DNA of 64,000 nt from Corylus avellana (Eukaryota > Streptophyta > Magnoliopsida > Fagales > Betulaceae). The position numbers were made by a program, and so were the translations under genes. Location: the NCBI RefSeq assembly GCF_901000735.1, contig NC_081548.1:12055932-12119931 (forward strand). The letters are read 5' to 3'. Every line of letters starts with the position of its first letter. The stretch's first letter is position 1. The notes under the pieces are model-generated. The model was not told the DNA's origin, ran no database searches, and was given only the letters and a program-made list of their open reading frames with translations. Positions 59,044 through 64,000 of this stretch are shown here, one piece after another.

Positions 59044-61842
59044 TCAATGTAAGTCCGAGTCTCGAAGGATCTTACCTCGATCCTTCAGAAGTCCAATCAA
59101 GCTCTTCCATCCCTTCTTCTTTATGATCATGTAGCACTCCACAAGGAAGAGGATTCTTCTTAACATCCCGAAACTACCTCTCCCAGCGGATAGGTCTTGA
59201 TGCTCCCCATGACAATGTTCAGGGTGTTTGTCCTGAACTGGTTTCATGATCAACCTCTTGTCTCTATGGGAGTTCTCAAAAACTGGGGTAGCCAAGGAAT
59301 TTGCTAAAAAATTTTCCACCCCAATGAAATCAACTTCAGCAACTTTTGAATGAAATATGTCCCCTGTGGGGTTGTCATCAGGTGGTGGAGTACTTGAAGT
59401 GAAAGGCATTGGCTCTGGTGGGTTGCTCCATGATGGGGCTCTAGATGGAGGATCAGGAAGTGGGTCTTCAACAGTTTCTCCAATGTCATCCAAGAGGTAA
59501 CATGCATTCTGATCAGGTGCATTCTGGAAGGCATTGAAGATGTTCAATCTGATTTTCATATTCCCAAAGGAGATCTTCATTACTCCGGTTCGGCAATTTA
59601 TGCATGCATTGGCTGTGGCAAGGAAAGGTCGCCCAAGGATGACAGGAATTTGCTTCTCTGGATTTGGGACCGGTTCTGTGTCCAGAACTATAAAGTCAAC
59701 TGGATAGTAGAACTTGTCCACCTTGATAATGACATCTTCCACAATCCCGCGGGGTTTCTTGATTGAGCGGTCAGCCAATTGCAAGACAGTACTTGTCGGT
59801 TTCAATTCCCCTAGGCCCAGTTTCTGATATACCGAGTATGAAAGCAAATTAACACCAGCTCCTAAGTCAAGGAGAGCTCTCTCAATCTCAGTGTTTCCGA
59901 TGACGCATGAAATTGTAGGCGCTCCAGGGTCTTTGAACTTTGGAGGAGTGTTATGCTGAATCAGAGAGCTTACTTGCTCGGTGAGAATGACCTTCTTGGG
60001 AATGTGCTTCTGATTCTTCCTCTTTTGAGTGCACAGGTCTTTAAGAAACTTTGCATAGGCTGGAATTTGCTTGATGGCCTCAAGGAGTGGGATGTTGATT
60101 TGAACCTGCTTGAAGGTTTCCATCATGTCTTGTATCTTCTCTCCTTGTTTCCCGAAGTGGGAAGGTGCCTTGAGACGTTCTGGGAAAGGGGCCTTAGGCT
60201 CATATGGTACCTCAGGAGTGGGGGTAGATGATGAAGATGCCTCGATGCCTACTTGTTTACCCTTGTCCTGATGCAGATTCTGTGGGGCCTCGATTTGCTC
60301 ATCCTTCTTTTCTTCCACATGATTGTCAACCAGTCTTCCGCTTCGCAATGTGGTGACGGCTTGAACTTGCTCCAGCTGAGATGTGCTTCCTTCTACCACG
60401 TATAGTCCCCTAGGGTTGGTCACTGGCTGACTTGGAAGCTTTCCTTCTTCCCTCCTGTTGAGGGTATTAGCAAGTTGTCCAACTTGAGCTTCTAGTTTGG
60501 CAATGGAGTGGGTATGTGAGTTTACTCTTTCCTCTTGAGATTTGATTGACTGCTTTATCTCGCTGGTTAGCTCATTCACTGCTTTTAGAATCCGATCCTC
60601 AAAATTAGACTCTGATGGAGACTGGTAGTGCTGCTGTGGAGGCCGGTAAGTGGACTGAGGTTGGTAAGGCTGCCTGTTGGATTGAGCTTGATTGTATGGC
60701 CCTGGGGCTGAGTTGCCCGAATTTGAGTTCTTCCATGAGAAATTGGGATGATTTCTCCACCCGGGGTTGTAGGAATTGGAGTACGGATCATTACCTGGTT
60801 TGGAGAAAGCTGCATTAACCTGCTCATTAGCAACATCAATATAATTTCCAACAAGAGGGCAATTATTTTCATGATGCATAGGACTTGAACAAAATGAGCA
60901 AGATTTATGTGGTGTGTGCCTGTGAGCAGTATTAGGAGTAAAACCAGCAGTCATCAAAACTTGATCTAGCTTCTTGGTGATAGCCTCAACTACTTGGTTG
61001 GCTATGTTTGGGGAATGGCCTGCTTCATACAAACTCTCCGTCTTGGGTGCTTTAAGTGCTGGTGCCCTTCGTCTGGCGGAAACCTGCTGAAGAGAATTGT
61101 TACTTAAGTTTTCAAACATAGACCATGCTTCATTTTCACTTTTCAACATGAATGTCCCCCCACATGACGCATCTACCATTTTTCTATTGGACTCGGTCAG
61201 GCCATCATAAAAACACTGCACTAGCTGCCATTTTGGGACAGCTTGGTATGGACATGATCTAAGCAGGCTCTGTAGTCTATCCCAAGTCTCATGGAAATCC
61301 TCTCCCTCATACTGGGAGAAGGTAGTGATGGCTCTCCTAGTATCATTGGTCATTCCTATGGGAAAATACTTCTTAAGAAACTCTTGCTGTAATTGAGCCC
61401 AAGAAGTAATAGAGTTAGGTGTTAAGGAGTGAAACCAATGTTTGGCTTTTTCCTTGAGGGAGAAAGGAAAAAGACGCATCCTTAGGGCATCCTCAGTGAA
61501 TCCATTCATTTTAGTAGTATCACAAATTGCTTCAAAGTCACTGAGGAAGTCATAAGGATTTTCAGTGTTAAGCCCTAAGAAAGAAGGTAAACTCCGTATG
61601 GTGCTGGGCTTAATTTCATAATGGGTTGCCGTAATTTATGGCAACCGAAGACATGTGGGAGTAGTGTAAGTGGTTGGCAGGTAGTGATCCTGCAAAGCTA
61701 CGTGATTACCGTCTCCCATGGTCTCAGTGGAACGTTCTTCTAGCAAATTAGGGGTCCCTTGGGGTCTAATTTGTCTAAGAGTGCGTTCAATTTCAAGGTC
61801 GCAAGAAATTAATGGAAAAGATAAAGAACGACGACCTAGCAT
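59044..61842 (-). pseudogene. Element C gag-protease frame with one premature stop
   Basis: The start at 61842 (MLGRRSLSF) and the long 821-codon stretch starting at 61509 are in one frame. They are separated only by TAA at 61636-61638, after which the Gag sequence goes on (HYEIKPSTIRSLPSFLGL). Counting from the Met at 61509: the retrotransposon Gag domain is about 1-140 (KEKAKHWFHSL, FLKKYFP), the zinc knuckle is C204/C207/H212/C217 (CX2CX4HX4C), a coiled region is around 300-355, and the aspartic protease is about 535-660 with DLGAG at 548-552 (the family usually has DLGAS) and ILGRPFL at 624-630. The frame ends about 140 residues after the protease with no RT. Gag packages the RNA and protease would cut the polyprotein; the early stop makes this copy doubtful. 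RT, RNase H and integrase are deleted, leaving a non-autonomous element. Confidence 0.88.
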
Positions 61843-62157
61843 AAACTAAACAGAAATTAAAAAGAAAACAGGAAAAAAAAAATTAAGCTAAAGCAGAAAC
61901 AAATAAGCTCACAAACGGCCTTAGAGCACTTTAGGGTTCTGGCTGCAGGATGCCGTAAGTGCGCTCGATCACACGGCAGGGTGCACTCGATCGCAGTTAC
62001 AGAGAAGGCAGCTTACGGACCTGTTTGCAGTTTCTAAAAAAAAATCAACACAAAACAAAATTAAAAAAAAAAAAAAAAAAAATTAGCAACTTAAAACAGG
62101 GAAATAAACTATTAAGCTAAAATTAATCTCTAAAATTTGACAATAAACCGTTAAGCA
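61843..62157 (-). other. 5' leader of element C
   Basis: Between PBS and gag. It contains CpG-rich motifs at 61959-61974 (GTGCGCTCGATCACAC, one CG lost) and 61981-61995 (GTGCACTCGATCGCA), and a long A-run near 62065-62083. No ORF. Confidence 0.7.
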
Positions 62158-62176
62158 GTCCCCGGCAACGGCGCCA
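62158..62176 (-). other. Primer-binding site, tRNA-Asp type (element C)
   Basis: Identical 19-mer to the PBS at 56027-56045, with the same 5-nt ATTTT spacing to the LTR end at 62182. Confidence 0.85.
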
Positions 62177-62181
62177 AAAAT

Positions 62182-63254
62182 TGATGTGGTATTTTTGTGA
62201 CCAAAAATATCAATTATAAAAATAACCACTCGCAATAGGACGAATCTTTGTAGGATACGGCTATAGAGAGGGTGTCGAACCTCAAGGACTGCAGGGGTTT
62301 TATTATCAAAATTTGAAAGATTAAAATTAACTTAATTAAAAAGATATTTGGTTTGATTTTCTTTAAAACTAAAGTACATGAAAATAAAAGAGATTTAAAA
62401 TAAGAGAAAGAGTGTAGGGTATTGACTTCACCTCTATCCGCACAACAATGGCTAATCATAATTAATCCCAGAAATTTATTCTATGCATGTTATAAATAAA
62501 CAAGAAACTACCTTATTAAAGAATAAGCATAATCTATCTTCGGTTGGCACGGATCGTCCACCTAACCACTAAGATGCGGTACGACCCGTCTTTCCTAGGT
62601 ATAAATTATCAAAATCTTTAACAGGATACATACAATCAATGAATAAGTGTAACCCATCTTCGGTTGGCACGGACTCTCTACCTAAATTACATTAAACTAG
62701 GGTGTAGTACAATCCGTCTTCCCTAGGCATGGCCTATCAAATCCTATTGATCATATGTCAATTAAACCCATTGTATAACCATCATCCTCATAATCACAGA
62801 AAACAAGAATGATTTGAATCAATAAAAGTAAAATACTTTCTAAGACAAGAGAAGAATTTCACAAATATTGATTTTGGAATTTAAGAACAATTGCATTTAA
62901 TATGAAGAACAGAAATCAATTGTAGCAATCCTCATAGTTATACAATCAACATGCATAAATTGAAAATCTAGAAATTAAATACAATCAAACCATTGTGCTT
63001 GGATAGGGTTACATCAATACCCCACAAAGGGGTTTAGTCGCTCATAGGGGTGCTAGGATGGCCTCTTGCCATGGATTATCTCCTCTTCAACTTGTCAAGC
63101 CTCCAAGAAAATTTTTGTATCTAAAACTAAGCACACCTTCTCTTGAAGGTTAAGGGTCTATTTATAAGGAGCAAGCCAGTCCTAGAAGCCCTAGGAAACC
63201 TAGAAATTTCGGAGATTTAAGTCCAAGTCCAATTAGAATAAAGAAAACCTAAGT
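62182..63254 (-). mobile_element. 5' LTR of element C (cut by gap)
   Basis: Begins TGATGTGGTATTTTTGTG beside the PBS. About 1,073 of an expected ~1,555 nt are present before the N run, so about 480 nt of U3 are not shown. The TATA box at 63158-63167 is CTATAAATAG with the last base changed (minus strand TTATAAATAG). Shares private variants with the truncated LTR at 50584. Confidence 0.85.
63158..63167 (-). promoter_or_regulatory. TATA box of the C 5' LTR
   Basis: Minus strand TTATAAATAG in the conserved LTR context; would drive the C transcript. Confidence 0.65.
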
Positions 63255-63354
63255 NNNNNNNNNNNNNNNNNNNNNNNNNNNNNNNNNNNNNNNNNNNNNN
63301 NNNNNNNNNNNNNNNNNNNNNNNNNNNNNNNNNNNNNNNNNNNNNNNNNNNNNN
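63255..63354. other. Assembly gap (100 N)
   Basis: Exactly 100 N, less than the missing LTR part needs, so the gap size is a placeholder. The right boundary of the retroelement island with the satellite is hidden here. Confidence 1.
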
Positions 63355-64000
63355 TGAAGATTTACGAGGGTGCTCTGTGCATAGTGCCGATCATGTCGGC
63401 GGGTGTCGAAGTGTAATTCGAGTCGTTTCGGCCGGGATCGCGGCACTCGTTATTGTCAGAAAAAGTTATCGTTCGTAAAAGAAAATGAGGGGGGCAAACG
63501 AACTCGAATCACTTTGTGTCACCTGCCGATATGATTGCCTAAAAGTTATGCACAAGCTTGTAAAATTTCGAGCCAAACAATTTCACTCCGCATCCGACCA
63601 TTTTGTTCGGCCTAGGGTTTCTGTCCCGGTTATGAAAAAATACAATGTCGTCCGATTTGATAGAAAATTTACGAGGGTGCTCTGGGCATCGTGCCGATCA
63701 TGTTGGCGGGTGTCGAAGTGTAGTTCTAGTCGTTTCGGCCGGGATCGCGGCACTCGTTATTTTCAGAAAAAGTTATCGTTCGTTAAAGAAAATGAAGGGG
63801 GCATACGAACTTGAATCACTTGGTGTCACCTGCCGCTAAGATTGCCTAGAAGTTCTGCACAAGCTCGTAAAATTTTGAGCCAAACAATTTCACTTCACAT
63901 CCGACGATTTTGTTCCGCCTAGGGTTTCGGTCCCGGTTGTAAAAAAATACGACGTCGTTCGATTTCAATGAAGATTTACGAGGGTGCTCTGTGCATAGTG
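63355..64000 (+). repeat. Satellite block S9, S5-like subtype, plus orientation
   Basis: About two monomers with S2/S5 diagnostics ('acgagggtgctctgtgcat', 'gtgtcgaagtgtaattcgag', 'aagaaaatgaggggg'). The subtype and the orientation differ from block S8 on the other side of the retroelement island, so the island does not split a uniform array. Confidence 0.93.

Larger units (their letters stand above)
50584..63254 (-). mobile_element. Athila-like LTR retrotransposon complex, LTR-LTR-B-LTR-C-LTR
   Basis: Four LTR copies begin (in plus coordinates) with TGATGTGGTATTTTTGTG at 50584, 51443, 56051 and 62182. The two complete ones end ...GCTTATCACA next to a PPT. Primer-binding sites lie beside the LTRs at 56051 and 62182. 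The LTR at 56051 serves both as 5' LTR of internal region B and as 3' LTR of internal region C. Internal regions (3,055 and 4,571 bp) carry gag-derived frames but no RT, RNase H or integrase domain, so both units are non-autonomous. The first LTR copy is cut by the second. The right end is lost in a gap. Confidence 0.88.

Noticed and set aside
59953..60231. 92-codon plus frame opposite the gag-protease region
   Set aside because: Antisense shadow of the real minus-strand frame.

Overview
The window is plant nuclear heterochromatin, most likely from a dicot. The evidence is an Athila-like Ty3/gypsy lineage (tRNA-Asp primer sites, CX2CX4HX4C Gag, GPY/F-type integrase) embedded in a long satellite array. 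The species cannot be named from the sequence. No host gene, tRNA, rRNA or CRISPR array is visible. Ten runs of N (six of exactly 100, which look like scaffold joins) interrupt it.

Layout: (1) 1-4969, remains of minus-strand LTR retrotransposons: an LTR fragment abutting part of a second LTR, a polypurine tract, a non-coding 3' spacer and an integrase-bearing pol fragment cut off just upstream of the integrase. (2) 4970-50583, about 45 kb (roughly 150 copies) of one satellite family with a ~306-bp monomer. It forms blocks by subfamily and orientation: plus 4970-11995, minus 12096-26166, plus 26168-42165, minus 42166-50583. One orientation switch is hidden in a gap, one is the centre of a >1.1-kb palindrome built around a foldback element (25617-26717), and one is gapless at about 42165. 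(3) 50584-63254, a minus-strand island of Athila-like DNA in the order LTR (partial) - LTR - internal B - LTR - internal C - LTR (partial). Both internal regions lack reverse transcriptase, RNase H and integrase domains. (4) 63355-64000, the satellite again.

The most interesting structure is the satellite monomer. Each ~306-bp unit contains two ~86-bp arms in inverted orientation (about 70% identical by hand alignment in one copy), separated by a spacer with a G-run and a spacer with a plant telobox (TAGGGTTT / AAACCCTA). The monomer is therefore a cryptic inverted dimer. This explains why both strands give the same peptide-like reading frames, and the gapless orientation switch lies at equivalent positions of the two arms, as expected if arm-arm exchange flips the array.

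Higher-order duplications of 5, 7, 4 and 3-4 monomers show recent local amplification. The retroelements share a conserved non-coding 3' spacer with two extra polypurine-like tracts, and all carry CpG-rich palindrome-like motifs of the GTGCGCTCGATCGCAC type in U3 or around the ORF ends. The elements have no intact pol, so any mobility would depend on enzymes supplied elsewhere.
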